A stretch of 64,000 nucleotides of DNA from positions 1 to 64,000 of the forward strand of contig LJKL01000010.1 in the NCBI GenBank assembly GCA_001421175.1, written 5' to 3'. This document shows, in pieces, positions 1 through 9,008 of the stretch (position 1 is the stretch's first letter; every line of letters begins with the position of its first letter). Both the position numbers and the translations under genes were made by a program. A model generated the notes under the pieces. The model was not told where the DNA came from. It saw only the letters and a list, made by a program, of their open reading frames with translations, and searched no databases. The DNA comes from Methanomassiliicoccales archaeon RumEn M2. Lineage in GTDB: Archaea > Thermoplasmatota > Thermoplasmata > Methanomassiliicoccales > Methanomethylophilaceae.

Positions 1-1061
1 GATATCGTTATCCTCAGAGCGGACATCGCTTCCTGCGGTGTACGGCCTATGGCCGTCAGCACATGGGACGGTTCCGAGGACCCGGCAGAACATGCGGATT
101 CCGCCGAAGCGGCGATCCCTTTGTCACTCAGCCGCAGGACCAGGTCCTTGCCGCTGACCCCTTCGAACCCGAAATGGGCGTTGTTGCACAGCCTGCGGTC
201 CCTGGATCCGTTAAGGTATGCTCCCTCTATCGAGAGGACGCCCTCGATTATCGAATCCCTTATCCTCTCCATAGCGGCGACGTCCTTCACCATCGACGAC
301 GCGGCGAGCTCTGCCGCCGCCCCCATCCCCACTATCCCGGGGACGTTCTCCGTGGATGATCTCAGACCCGCCTCCTGGCCTCCGCCGAATATCTGAGGCG
401 ACACCCTGATCCCGCTCCTGTGGTAGAGGAACCCCACCCCCTTCGGGCCATGGACCTTGTGCCCGGAAGCGGACAGGAGGTCGATGCCGTCGGCTTTCAC
501 ATCCAGCGACATCTTCCCGTATGCCTGGACCGCGTCCGTGTGGAAAAGCGCGCCGTGCTCGTGTGCTATCCTCGCCGCCTCCCGGATGTTCTGTACGGTT
601 CCTATGACATTATTCGCGGCCATGACCGAGACCAGGCCCACATCCCCGTCCATGGCCTCCGCGAGATCGTCCATCCTCAACAGTCCGTCTTCGTCCACGC
701 CTATGATCACGGTCTCGAACCCGCGTCTCTCCAGTTCCGTGCACGCTTCGAGGACTGCGGAGTGCTCTATGGCCGTCGTGACGAATTTCCTGCGCCCGGT
801 GCCGGGCATCGTCCCAAGGATCGCCAGGTTATCCGACTCCGTGCCTCCGGAAGTGAATGTTATCTCAGACGGGTAGCATCTCAGCGTGGACGCCACCTGC
901 TCCCTTGCCTTCCTTATGGCGACGGATGCCTCCTCCCCCATGAAATGTATGCTGCTCGGGTTCCCGTACCGCGACAGGAGGAACGGGGTCATCGCCGAAA
1001 GGACCTCCGGAGCCATCGCGGTGGTGGCGCTGTTGTCTAGATACACCCTTTTCGAGACCAT
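1..1061 (-). CDS. nifS: Cysteine desulfurase (NifS/IscS type), 3' end cut by window edge
   Basis: PLP-dependent enzyme that takes sulfur from cysteine for Fe-S cluster or tRNA thiolation chemistry. The frame opens at the ATG at 1061 and stays open to base 1, giving about 353 residues, so only the last part is missing. Early in the protein is YLDNSATT, typical of the family start; then HTDAVQ, the SGHKVHGPKG segment holding the PLP-binding lysine, and near the visible end ESACSAGS with the catalytic loop cysteine (bases around 60-100). The short SACSAG loop followed by SSEPSHVL fits the group I (NifS/IscS) class rather than SufS. It is transcribed divergently from hdrD. Product class is certain; whether it serves Fe-S assembly or a thiolation pathway cannot be told from this window. 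Confidence 0.93.
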   Translation of the reverse strand, partial: MVSKRVYLDNSATTAMAPEVLSAMTPFLLSRYGNPSSIHFMGEEASVAIRKAREQVASTLRCYPSEITFTSGGTESDNLAILGTMPGTGRRKFVTTAIEHSAVLEACTELERRGFETVIIGVDEDGLLRMDDLAEAMDGDVGLVSVMAANNVIGTVQNIREAARIAHEHGALFHTDAVQAYGKMSLDVKADGIDLLSASGHKVHGPKGVGFLYHRSGIRVSPQIFGGGQEAGLRSSTENVPGIVGMGAAAELAASSMVKDVAAMERIRDSIIEGVLSIEGAYLNGSRDRRLCNNAHFGFEGVSGKDLVLRLSDKGIAASAESACSAGSSEPSHVLTAIGRTPQEAMSALRITI

Positions 1062-1164
1062 GTGCGTCGCGATTGCTGTTCAGTCGTTAAATTGTTGTGT
1101 GGAAAGCATGCTAAACCCACCTTAAGAAATCCTCATTTTTCAGTATATGGCACATATGATTCCT

Positions 1165-1180
1165 CGAAAACCTAAATATA
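1165..1180 (+). promoter_or_regulatory. TATA box region for hdrD
   Basis: The 211-base divergent gap between nifS and hdrD contains a TATA-like element (CCTAAATATA, 1171-1180) preceded by an A-rich BRE-like stretch. It would place a start near 1200-1205 and a 5' leader of about 70 bases before the hdrD ATG at 1273. A second weaker match (CCTAAATACA) lies near 1248. Motif match only. Confidence 0.4.
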
Positions 1181-1272
1181 GTGTAACAATACTCTATGCC
1201 CTGCGTTATGGAGGCATATGCTGCATGTGTAATATGCGCGGGCGTCCTAAATACACGTAACGGTGGCACACC

Positions 1273-3069
1273 ATGTCGATAATATCGGATATTATTCAGC
1301 AGAAGAAGAAGGAGAATATCTTCAAACTTCCCAGGATACAGAAAGAACTCACCCAGTGCATGCAATGCGGATACTGCATAGACGTCTGCGAGGCCCACGA
1401 GCAGACGCCCTGGGAATCAGTCACCCCCAGGGGGAAGATATACTACCTTAAGCAGCTGGACGTCAAAGGGCTCGGAGCTATGGACGCCCTCCTCGGAAGG
1501 AAAGCGGTCGTGGACCCCTACTTCGTGGATGCGGTTTACAAGTGCACCGGATGCGGGAACTGCGAAGCGGTATGCCACTGCAAGATCGAGCTCGTCAAGC
1601 TCTGGGAGGACCTCAGGGCATGGTTGGTGGAGAACGACTACGGTCCTCTGCCCGCCCACAAGAAGATAGCCGAGAGGATAGAGGCCGACGGCAACCCGTA
1701 CGGCGAGCCCAAGGAGAAAAGGGACGCATGGTGGCCGAAAGAGGTCAAGAGAGTTGCTGTCCCGGACGCCGTGTTCTTCGCAGGATGCACCGGATCCTAC
1801 AGAATGCAGAACATACCCGAAGCGGGCGTGAGGGTCCTTGACAGGGCCGGCATCAAAATGAACACCCTTGGATCCGAAGAACTGTGCTGCACATCCCCCG
1901 CCATCAGGACCGGGACCAGGGACCTTACGCTGGAGGCGGCGAGGACCGTTGTCACCAAAGCGGATGCGATAGGCGCTAAGGACATGATCATGACCTGTGC
2001 CGGGTGCTACAAGACCGTGTCCAATGACTATGGTATGTACTATTCCAAAACCGGGCAGAATGTCTACCATTTCACACAATATGTTGAGGATCTCATCAAC
2101 GAGAGGAAACTGCCTCTCAATAATGAGTTCAAGGCCAAAGTCACGTACCACGACCCATGCCACCTGGGCAGGCACGCGAAGGTCTATGATCCCCCGCGCA
2201 ACATACTCAAGAAGATCAAGGGACTGGAATTCGTGGAGATGGACCGCAGCAGGGAACTCTCCAGATGCTGCGGGGCCGGCGGAGGCTACAAGTCCGCCTT
2301 CAACGACTTCGCTGTCAATGTAGCAGGGGACAGGATCAGGGATGCTGAGGACGTAGGTGCGGAGATCATAGTCACCGCCTGCCCGTTCTGCGTTCTGAAC
2401 CTCAAGGCCGGCGCCAAGAAGATAGGCTCCAAGGTCAAGGTAATGGACATTTCCGAAGTGCTTCTTCAGGTGACCGCCCCTGCGGAGGCTCCTGCGGCGA
2501 AGCCCGCCCCGGAGACCGCGGCCGCTAAACCTGCAGCTCCTGCGGCTGAGGCTGCCAAGAAGGCTGATGAGGCGAAGATCGCTGCCGCCGCTGAGGAAGC
2601 CAAGAAGGCTGAGGCTGCTAAGAAAGCGGAGGAAGCCAAGAAGGCCGCTGCAGCTGAGGAGGCTAAGAAGGCTGAGGCTGCCAAGAAGGCAGAGGAGGCA
2701 AAGGCCGCTGAGGAAGCCAAGAAAGCAGCAGCATCCGATGAGGAGGCCGACGAGGGTTTCGAATTCGAGCTCATGGACTTCGAGATGACCCCGGAGGACA
2801 TCGTCAGGAGAGCCGCCTGGAACAAAGGCCTCAGATGCAGGAGGGATTACGGACCTGAGAAGATCCCCTTCGCTTTCGTGAAGGGCAAGGTCGCCGTTTA
2901 TGTAACGGACGGCGCGCGCACCAGCGTGCACGAGAAGCTGGAAGCGGATGACTGGAAGGTCCTGATCTTCAACGCCGCGGATGTCACCGACGGAGAGGTC
3001 GAGGCTCTGGCGATAAAGGACGCCGTCAAGGAGAACCTCCGCGACCTCAAGAAGAAAAAGAAGAAGTGA
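1273..3069 (+). CDS. hdrD: CoB-CoM heterodisulfide reductase subunit D-like protein with C-terminal extension
   Basis: Catalytic subunit that reduces the CoM-S-S-CoB heterodisulfide at the end of methanogenesis. Two [4Fe-4S] ferredoxin motifs are visible (C29/C32/C35/C39 and C91/C94/C97/C101), then two CCG domains: C172, CC205-206, C242xxC245, and C296, CC332-333, C370xxC373, which bind the noncubane clusters. Family members are about 400 residues. This one continues after residue 400 with an Ala/Lys/Glu-rich repetitive linker (about 400-490, likely helical) and a further domain of about 100 residues ending in a run of lysines. The tail has a pattern like the DUF559/Vsr restriction-endonuclease fold (LRCRRDYG, then KVAVYVTDGA, then DDWKVLIFNA), which is an inference from motif shape. 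No hdrE is adjacent. GGTGG lies just upstream of the ATG. A hairpin follows the stop. Confidence 0.9.
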   Translation: MSIISDIIQQKKKENIFKLPRIQKELTQCMQCGYCIDVCEAHEQTPWESVTPRGKIYYLKQLDVKGLGAMDALLGRKAVVDPYFVDAVYKCTGCGNCEAVCHCKIELVKLWEDLRAWLVENDYGPLPAHKKIAERIEADGNPYGEPKEKRDAWWPKEVKRVAVPDAVFFAGCTGSYRMQNIPEAGVRVLDRAGIKMNTLGSEELCCTSPAIRTGTRDLTLEAARTVVTKADAIGAKDMIMTCAGCYKTVSNDYGMYYSKTGQNVYHFTQYVEDLINERKLPLNNEFKAKVTYHDPCHLGRHAKVYDPPRNILKKIKGLEFVEMDRSRELSRCCGAGGGYKSAFNDFAVNVAGDRIRDAEDVGAEIIVTACPFCVLNLKAGAKKIGSKVKVMDISEVLLQVTAPAEAPAAKPAPETAAAKPAAPAAEAAKKADEAKIAAAAEEAKKAEAAKKAEEAKKAAAAEEAKKAEAAKKAEEAKAAEEAKKAAASDEEADEGFEFELMDFEMTPEDIVRRAAWNKGLRCRRDYGPEKIPFAFVKGKVAVYVTDGARTSVHEKLEADDWKVLIFNAADVTDGEVEALAIKDAVKENLRDLKKKKKK

Positions 3070-3086
3070 TTCTTCCTTTCTGAAAC

Positions 3087-3104
3087 GCCGGGCTTCGGCC
3101 CGGC
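3087..3104 (+). terminator. Stable UUCG-capped hairpin after hdrD
   Basis: A perfect 7-bp GC stem (GCCGGGC / GCCCGGC) closed by a TTCG tetraloop with the favoured C-G closing pair, 17 bases after the hdrD stop and 21 bases before the next ATG. No long T run follows at once, so it could end transcripts, mark an RNA 3' end, or slow exonucleases. Confidence 0.5.
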
Positions 3105-3125
3105 TTCCATTACAATTCAACGCAC

Positions 3126-5861
3126 ATGTCTTTTGAAGGGCTTTCCGCAGAAATCATAAAGGCTCTCGGCTCCAGGGGCATATTTTCCCCGACAGAGCCT
3201 CAGGCAGATGCCATACCCCGTATATCCCGGGGAGAGAACCTGCTCCTGGTGGCACCTACGGGCATAGGGAAGACCGAAGCGGCCATGATCCCCATATTCG
3301 ATGCCATCTTCAGGACAAAGGGGAAGAAGGGCATACGCTGCCTCTACATAACCCCCCTGAGGGCCCTCAACCGCGATATGCTGAAGAGGATGGAGGATGT
3401 GGGCAATGAGCTCGGAATCACCGTCGGGGTAAGGCACGGAGATACGAGTCAGGCCGAGCGGAACAAGCAGTCCCAGAAACCCCCGGAGATCCTGATAACC
3501 ACCCCCGAGACGGTTCAGGTCCTTTTCACCGGGAAGAGGCTCAGAGAGCATCTGAAGAATGTCGAATGGGTCGTGGTGGACGAGATACATGAGCTTGCCG
3601 ATGTGGAAAGAGGTGCCCAGCTGAGCGTGGCCATGGAGAGGCTGGTCAGCATCGCCGGGGAATACCAGAGGATAGGGCTGTCGGCCACGGTGGGGAACCC
3701 GACGGAAGTGTTAAGGTTCCTCGGAGGAGTGAAAAGGAAGATCACGCTGTGCCGGCACGATACCCACAGGGATTTCGATATCGGCGTCGAGTGCCCGGAC
3801 CTCTCTGAGGACTCCGTTCTCTTGGACCGGCTTCAGTGCGAACCGGACATACTGGCCGTGATGCTGAGGGCCAGAGAGCTGATCGATAACGGGAGATCGA
3901 CCCTTTTCTTCGTCAACACAAGAGAGACCGCGGAATGGCTGGCTGCCAGATTCCGCATGTGGGATGAGGACATCGGCATAGAGGTTCATCACGGGTCCCT
4001 ATCGAAGGAGACACGTATGGAGATGGAGGATGCTTTCAAGTCCGGCGAGATAAAGGCCCTGGTCTGCACATCCTCTCTGGAGCTCGGAATAGATGTGGGG
4101 TCCACGGATCTCGTCATACAGTACAATTCCCCGAGACAGGTCGCCAGGATGATCCAGAGGGCGGGCAGGGCCGGCCACAGGGTGGGCGGGCTCATCCACG
4201 CCAGGATACTCGCCACCGCACCGGACGAGGTGGCGGAAAGCCTGGTCGTCGCCAGAAAGGCGGAGGCCAGGGAGATGGAGGCATACTCCGGAAGAGGGTC
4301 ACCCCTCACCGTGGTAGCTAACCAGCTCATCGCCATGACCATGACCTCCAGGATAGACAGGGATACCGCCTATTCGATATTCAGAAGGAGCCATTCCTTC
4401 CGGGACCTGAAAAGGGAGGAGATGGATGCTGTGCTGGAACAGCTGAAATCGATAAAGATGGTCTTCGAGGATGAGGACGGCTTCCGCAGGTCGAAGAAGG
4501 GAATGGATTACTTCTACAGCAACATCTCCATGATCCCGGATGAGAGAACATATCTCATACGTGATGTGAGCAACAGAGGGATAGTCGGGACCCTTGACGA
4601 GAGCTTCGTCGCATCCTTCGCAGAGCCCTACGCCATGTTCATAGCGAAGGGGAGAACATGGCGAATAATCGAGATGCGGGAGGATGAGATACTCGTGGAA
4701 GAGGCCAGAGAGATAGGGTCCGTGCCCTCGTGGACGGGATCTGACATACCGGTCCCCTTCGATGTCGCCATGGAGGTCGGTCGTATGCGCAGGACGATGG
4801 ACCTGGATATCTATCCCGGCGACGAGAATGCCAAGGAATGCGTCAGGAGATTCGTCTCCTCCCAGAAGGGCTTCGATGTCCCCAGCGATAGGCTGGTCAC
4901 GGTGGAGATCGGTGACCGCGTTGTCATAATAAACGCCTGCTTCGGCACAAGGGTCAACGAGACCCTCAGCAAGATCATCTCAGCCCTGCTGTCGGCCAGA
5001 CTGGGGGAGAGCGTGGGGGCGTCCACTGATCCCTATCGAATAATACTGCAGATCCCCAGGAGCATAAGCAAGGATCTGATACTGGATACCATATCCTCGA
5101 TCGAACCCGGAACTGTGGAGAGCCTCGCCAGGCTGACGATAGTCAATTCCACCTTCCTGCGCTGGCGCTTCGTATACGTGGCCAAGAAGTTCGGCATCAT
5201 CGAGAAGAACGCCGATCACCGCTTCATGAACTTCGGCAGGCTATTCGATCTTCACAAAGGCACTCCGGCTTACAACGAAGCGGTGAACAAGGTTCTCTGG
5301 GAGGACCTGGACATAGAGAGCACCGAGAAGGTCATCTCAATGATCCGGAACGGTTCCGTGGAGGTGAGAGCCTCAGGGGTTTCCCCCATTGGCCTGGAGG
5401 GCGTTACCAGATCCAAGGAGCTGATGCAGCCGGCCAGAGCGGACCACTCGATACTGATGGCACTTAAGAAGAGATTGGAGAACGAGACTCTCTATGCATC
5501 GTGCCTCAGCTGCCGTACCCAGTGGAGGGTGCGGGTGGGATCGGCCCCGAAAAGATTCGTCTGCAGCAAATGCAGAAGCAGGATGGTCGCTCTGCTCAAG
5601 GAATACGACAGGGAGTCCATCAAGCTCCTGGCCAAGAAGGACCTTACCGATGATGAGAAGAAGGAGACCATGAAGATCTCAAGGAACGCGAACCTTGTGA
5701 AGGAGAATGAGCTGGCTCCGATGGCCCTTGCGGGCAGAGGCATAGGCCCGGATTCCGCATCCAGGATACTGCGCGGCATGCACCGGGATGAGGATGACTT
5801 CCTCAGGGACATACTGTCCGCAGAGGTGCTGTATGCGAGGAACAAGAGGTTCTGGGATTAG
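3126..5861 (+). CDS. Lhr-family superfamily 2 ATP-dependent helicase (archaeal length)
   Basis: DNA/RNA helicase of the Lhr group, expected to act in recombination or repair. RecA1 contains the Walker A APTGIGKTEAA (43-53), the DEIH box (152-155) and the SAT motif (LSATVGN). RecA2 contains VCTSSLELGIDVGSTDLV and the arginine finger region QRAGRAGHR. The Lhr winged-helix/beta core follows, and the C terminus carries a zinc ribbon, C793xxC796 ... C813xxC816. At 911 residues it matches the shorter archaeal Lhr enzymes. No ribosome site is obvious before the ATG, so the mRNA may be leaderless or coupled to hdrD. Its stop overlaps the stop of the convergent FAH gene by 4 bases. A second, much longer Lhr lies at 16.6-22 kb. 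Confidence 0.93.
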   Translation: MSFEGLSAEIIKALGSRGIFSPTEPQADAIPRISRGENLLLVAPTGIGKTEAAMIPIFDAIFRTKGKKGIRCLYITPLRALNRDMLKRMEDVGNELGITVGVRHGDTSQAERNKQSQKPPEILITTPETVQVLFTGKRLREHLKNVEWVVVDEIHELADVERGAQLSVAMERLVSIAGEYQRIGLSATVGNPTEVLRFLGGVKRKITLCRHDTHRDFDIGVECPDLSEDSVLLDRLQCEPDILAVMLRARELIDNGRSTLFFVNTRETAEWLAARFRMWDEDIGIEVHHGSLSKETRMEMEDAFKSGEIKALVCTSSLELGIDVGSTDLVIQYNSPRQVARMIQRAGRAGHRVGGLIHARILATAPDEVAESLVVARKAEAREMEAYSGRGSPLTVVANQLIAMTMTSRIDRDTAYSIFRRSHSFRDLKREEMDAVLEQLKSIKMVFEDEDGFRRSKKGMDYFYSNISMIPDERTYLIRDVSNRGIVGTLDESFVASFAEPYAMFIAKGRTWRIIEMREDEILVEEAREIGSVPSWTGSDIPVPFDVAMEVGRMRRTMDLDIYPGDENAKECVRRFVSSQKGFDVPSDRLVTVEIGDRVVIINACFGTRVNETLSKIISALLSARLGESVGASTDPYRIILQIPRSISKDLILDTISSIEPGTVESLARLTIVNSTFLRWRFVYVAKKFGIIEKNADHRFMNFGRLFDLHKGTPAYNEAVNKVLWEDLDIESTEKVISMIRNGSVEVRASGVSPIGLEGVTRSKELMQPARADHSILMALKKRLENETLYASCLSCRTQWRVRVGSAPKRFVCSKCRSRMVALLKEYDRESIKLLAKKDLTDDEKKETMKISRNANLVKENELAPMALAGRGIGPDSASRILRGMHRDEDDFLRDILSAEVLYARNKRFWD

Positions 5862-6466
5862 ACGACCTTGTTGGTAACACTGCCTATATTCGATATGCTG
5901 GCACATACAATGTCACCGGGCTTTATCTCGCTGATGCCCTCGGGTGTGCCGGTCGCAAGTATGTCCCCTTCCTCCAAGGTCATGTACCTTGATACGTAGG
6001 CTATCACCCTGGCAGGGGAGAATATCATTCTGCCGGTGTTCACTTTCTGCCTGATCTCCCCGTTAACGGTGAGAACCATCTCGAGATCCCCTATGTCTAT
6101 TCCCTCTGCTGGCACTATCTCTGAAAGGGGACCGAAGGTGTCCATTCCCTTGCACAGATCCCAAGGATTGCCCTTGGCACGGTCTGCGGCCTGCATGTCC
6201 CTGGCAGTTACATCGTTGAATACAGCCAAACCTGAGACGTATGACATCGCCTCGCTCTCAGGTATATTCTTCCCGGTCTTACCTAGAATAAGTGCCAGCT
6301 CTACCTCGTGTTGAACATTCGTAACGCCTTCGGGTATTCTGATCTCATCGCCGTCCCCTATTATGCAGGTGGATGGCTTCAGGAATATGAGCGGCTCCTC
6401 AGGCAATGCCCTTTCCATCTCGGCGGCGTGGGACATATAGTTCCAGCCTACGCATACTATCTTCAC
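5858..6466 (-). CDS. Fumarylacetoacetate hydrolase (FAH) family protein
   Basis: Metal-dependent hydrolase or decarboxylase of the FAH fold, acting on a beta-diketo or oxaloacetate-like acid. The 202 residues cover the whole catalytic domain: GWNYMSHAAEM near the start, the metal-binding HEVELALILGK, FNDVTARDMQ, and the closing ATGTPEGI and GDIV segments. Short single-domain FAH proteins of 200-220 residues are usual (YcgM-like), so the gene looks complete. Its ATG overlaps the rlmE stop as ATGA, indicating translational coupling. The true substrate cannot be named; acylpyruvase or oxaloacetate decarboxylase activity is known for close family members. Confidence 0.88.
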   Translation of the reverse strand: MKIVCVGWNYMSHAAEMERALPEEPLIFLKPSTCIIGDGDEIRIPEGVTNVQHEVELALILGKTGKNIPESEAMSYVSGLAVFNDVTARDMQAADRAKGNPWDLCKGMDTFGPLSEIVPAEGIDIGDLEMVLTVNGEIRQKVNTGRMIFSPARVIAYVSRYMTLEEGDILATGTPEGISEIKPGDIVCASISNIGSVTNKVV

Positions 6467-7137
6467 AGCAGATCCCCCTTTATCGTGAACTCCTTAGGTT
6501 TCTCTTCCTGGCGCTCCACCATCTTGACCCTGGTCTGCGCCTTGAATCCGGTAGCTATCATGTACATCTCGGAGCTCGTGGGCCTGGATGCGTCCGGGGA
6601 ATGCATCTTCACCTCCGTGAAGCGCCTCTCCGTCTCGTCCCTGAGCAAGGGGATCATGTCCCCCATGAAGACCTTCATGACCAGCTTCCCGTTCTTCTTC
6701 AGGACCCTGTCACAAACACCGAGAGCGTACTTGCAGAGGTGAACGGAACGTGCATGATCCGTAGAGTAATTCCCGCTTATGTCGGGTGCCATGTCCGAAA
6801 GGACGACGTCCGCTTTCCCGCCCAGTTCCTTAACGAGTGCCAGCATTGTAGAGTCCTCTGTTATGTCCCCCATTATGGTGACGACGTCGTCAAGTCTCTT
6901 TATGGGCCTCAGATCCACACCGACCACCCTGCCCTTCTCGCCGACCAGCTCCCTGGCAACCTGCAGCCATCCACCGGGTGCGGCTCCCAGATCGGCCACG
7001 GCATCCCCCTCTCTGAAAATATCGAATCTCTCATCGATCTGCATGAGCTTGAAAGACGCCCTGGAGCGGAACCCCGTCCTCTTGGCGAGCCTGTAGTAGT
7101 GCTCCTGCCGCCTCTCGTTCAACCAGCGTTCGCGCAT
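6463..7137 (-). CDS. rlmE: 23S rRNA (uridine-2'-O-)-methyltransferase RlmE/FtsJ
   Basis: SAM-dependent enzyme that 2'-O-methylates a uridine in the 23S rRNA peptidyl-transferase A loop. The SAM motif VADLGAAPGGWLQ is at 47-59. The K-D-K-E catalytic tetrad is K30 (ASFKLMQID), D115 (LSDMAPD), K155 (LVMKVF) and E190 (SSEMYM). N-terminal RSRASFKL is a hallmark of the family. Length (224) is slightly above bacterial RlmE (about 209), with a short charged C-terminal tail. First gene of a two-gene unit with the FAH protein; divergent from purM. Confidence 0.93.
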   Translation of the reverse strand: MRERWLNERRQEHYYRLAKRTGFRSRASFKLMQIDERFDIFREGDAVADLGAAPGGWLQVARELVGEKGRVVGVDLRPIKRLDDVVTIMGDITEDSTMLALVKELGGKADVVLSDMAPDISGNYSTDHARSVHLCKYALGVCDRVLKKNGKLVMKVFMGDMIPLLRDETERRFTEVKMHSPDASRPTSSEMYMIATGFKAQTRVKMVERQEEKPKEFTIKGDLL

Positions 7138-7224
7138 CGGTCGCCGATAACGGTGCGCCGTTATAACTCCTTTCGCGGGGGGAGAAATATAAACGAGTCA
7201 GGCGATTAGGGGCCGGGGAGCATC

Positions 7225-8244
7225 ATGGTAGAGGGTTGGACTTATGCGAAGGCCGGCGTCAACATAGACAGGAAGTCCGGTGCCATAGATTCGCTTGTGA
7301 GAGAGCTGAGATACAGAAGGAAAGGAAAGGGCACCATGGTGGAGGCGAAGGGCCTGTTCGCCAGTCTCATCGACTTCGGCGATGTCTACCTTACATTGGC
7401 CACGGACGGGGTGGGCACGAAGCTGCTCGTTGCCGAGGAGCTCGGGAAATGGGACACCATCGGCATAGACTGCGTGGCAATGAACGTTAACGATACGATA
7501 TGCGTAGGCGCGGAGCCCATGTCCTTCGTTGACTATGTTGCGTTGAAGGTCCCGGATGATGATATCTGCGGGCAGATAGGCGTCGGCCTTAACAGGGGAG
7601 CGGAGCTCTCCAACATGGAGATAGTCGGAGGAGAGGTCGCCGTTCTCCCGGAGATGGTCAACGGAATAGACATCTCCGGAACATGCCTGGGTTATGTGGA
7701 GAAGGGAAAGGTCATAACGGGCGAGAGATGCGAGAGCGGTGACCTAATAGTCGCATTGCGCTCCTCGGGAGTCCATTCCAACGGCCTGACCCTGGCAAGG
7801 AAGGTCTTCCAGAACGCCGGGTATACAATGAAGGACAAGGTGCCCGGACTGAGCGGCACCGTGGGCGAGGAGCTGCTGACCCCGACGGAGATCTACGTCA
7901 AGGACATCCTGAGGATACGCGACGAGTACGATCCCCACGGCCTCATAGACATAACCGGCGGCGGGCTCAGGAACCTGCTCCGGATGAGGAAGGATCTGAG
8001 ATACATCATAGACGACCCCGTGAAGCCTCAGACGCTGTTCGGCAAGATCGCAGAACTGGGCGAGGTCAGCGAGAGGGAGATGTACCAGACATTCAACATG
8101 GGCATGGGATTCATGATCGTGGCCTCCGAGGATGATGCGGAGAGCATAATCTCGGATATCGGCGACGCGGAGATAGTCGGCAGGGTCGAGAAGGGCAACG
8201 GAGTACTGTACGAACCGGGCAACCTGCTTTACGAGAACTACTGA
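7225..8244 (+). CDS. purM: Phosphoribosylformylglycinamidine cyclo-ligase (AIR synthase)
   Basis: Catalyses the ATP-dependent closing of the imidazole ring, FGAM to AIR, in purine synthesis. The 339-residue protein begins TYAKAGVNIDRKSG and carries the PurM-superfamily ATP/metal motif TDGVGTKLLVAEE, the DTIGIDCVAMNVND segment, GGEVAVLPEMV, SSGVHSNGLTLAR, and ITGGGLRNLLRM near the end. Length is normal. GGGGAG precedes the ATG with usual spacing. No other pur genes are adjacent. Its last 7 bases overlap the convergent DUF531 gene. Confidence 0.96.
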   Translation: MVEGWTYAKAGVNIDRKSGAIDSLVRELRYRRKGKGTMVEAKGLFASLIDFGDVYLTLATDGVGTKLLVAEELGKWDTIGIDCVAMNVNDTICVGAEPMSFVDYVALKVPDDDICGQIGVGLNRGAELSNMEIVGGEVAVLPEMVNGIDISGTCLGYVEKGKVITGERCESGDLIVALRSSGVHSNGLTLARKVFQNAGYTMKDKVPGLSGTVGEELLTPTEIYVKDILRIRDEYDPHGLIDITGGGLRNLLRMRKDLRYIIDDPVKPQTLFGKIAELGEVSEREMYQTFNMGMGFMIVASEDDAESIISDIGDAEIVGRVEKGNGVLYEPGNLLYENY

Positions 8245-8777
8245 ATCAGTGAGGAGAGGGCCCCAACCACTGCCCCCAGGGCGGTGCAGGTCTCCAGCGA
8301 GAACCCCCCACCGGTTATATCGAGATTGTATCTGGGTATCGACGAGGGCGATCTGGGTATCCCGTGGGGCCCTATCCCGAACACCAGAAGAACGCTGCTG
8401 CCTCTGTTGATCATCGCAACGACCTCTTCTTTTGTCACGGCCTTCTTCGGGTCCGGCTTGCTGGTGGTGAGTATCGCCTCCCCCAGCTGCGGCGGGAATC
8501 CTTTGTCCGGGTAGCTGAAGCTGAGGAAGCGGCCCTTCTCTGCAAGCTCCACGAAGTATCCCCCGTCCGAACCTATGCTAGTCGTCCCAGCGACCCATTG
8601 CGCAAGCTCCTTGGGCTGCTTTATGTCATCAGGGAAAGGGAAACCGAAAAGAGCCAGATTCATATCGAACGCCAGTGCGAGTCCCCCCGCTCTTGCCAAT
8701 ATTCGTCTGTGGGGCTCCCTGAACTTGGTGGGATCGTATGAATTGTAAAGACCTATGGTCACTCTGCCTTTGCCCAT
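8238..8777 (-). CDS. DUF531 family protein (SPOUT-like, archaeal)
   Basis: An archaeal conserved protein of about 180 residues. The C-terminal half has LLVFGIGPHGIPR and LDITGGGFSLETCTALGA, the arrangement seen in SPOUT/TrmD-like knotted RNA methyltransferases, so an RNA-methylating role is plausible but untested for this family. It begins GRVTIGLYNSYDPTKFREPHR. It starts 1 base after the stop of a 56-residue gene on the same strand, so the two form an operon. Confidence 0.8.
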   Translation of the reverse strand: MGKGRVTIGLYNSYDPTKFREPHRRILARAGGLALAFDMNLALFGFPFPDDIKQPKELAQWVAGTTSIGSDGGYFVELAEKGRFLSFSYPDKGFPPQLGEAILTTSKPDPKKAVTKEEVVAMINRGSSVLLVFGIGPHGIPRSPSSIPRYNLDITGGGFSLETCTALGAVVGALSSLIQ

Positions 8778-8778
8778 A

Positions 8779-8949
8779 TCAGCGCTCCAATGCTACCTGA
8801 ACGACCCGCGGTCTCCCCATTATGGCTCTTTTGTCCCCGTCGAGGAAGACCTCCATGTCAGGATTCTCGTCCCGGATCTTCTCCACGAGACGGAGCACCT
8901 CCGTCAGCGTCAAATCCTGTGAGCCGACATCCGCGAAGACCCTGTCCAT
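8779..8949 (-). CDS. Small conserved-looking protein upstream of DUF531
   Basis: A 56-residue reading frame from ATG 8949 to TGA at 8779, starting MDRVFADVGSQDLTLTEV and ending VALER. It has a predicted helix-strand-strand pattern (EVLRLVEKIRDENPDMEVFLDGDKRAIMGRPR, shown here as separate pieces: a charged helix, then MEVFLDGDKRAI). It sits 1 base ahead of DUF531 in the same direction, which with the protein-like composition supports a real gene. No function recognised. Confidence 0.65.
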   Translation of the reverse strand: MDRVFADVGSQDLTLTEVLRLVEKIRDENPDMEVFLDGDKRAIMGRPRVVQVALER

Positions 8950-9008
8950 TAGAATCCCTTGAGTCAGTAGTTCTACTGCTTATATATTCATTCACAAAAT
9001 GAGGGGGA

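Noticed and set aside
2560..2730. Short repeated units that might suggest a CRISPR or tandem repeat array
   Set aside because: The repeats are codons for AAKKAEEAKK-type protein sequence inside hdrD, with no spacers.
1417..3120. Long minus-strand open frame (567 codons) opposite hdrD
   Set aside because: It is the mirror of hdrD; its low-complexity Leu/Ser composition comes from the Ala/Lys repeats, and it has no ribosome site or family motifs.
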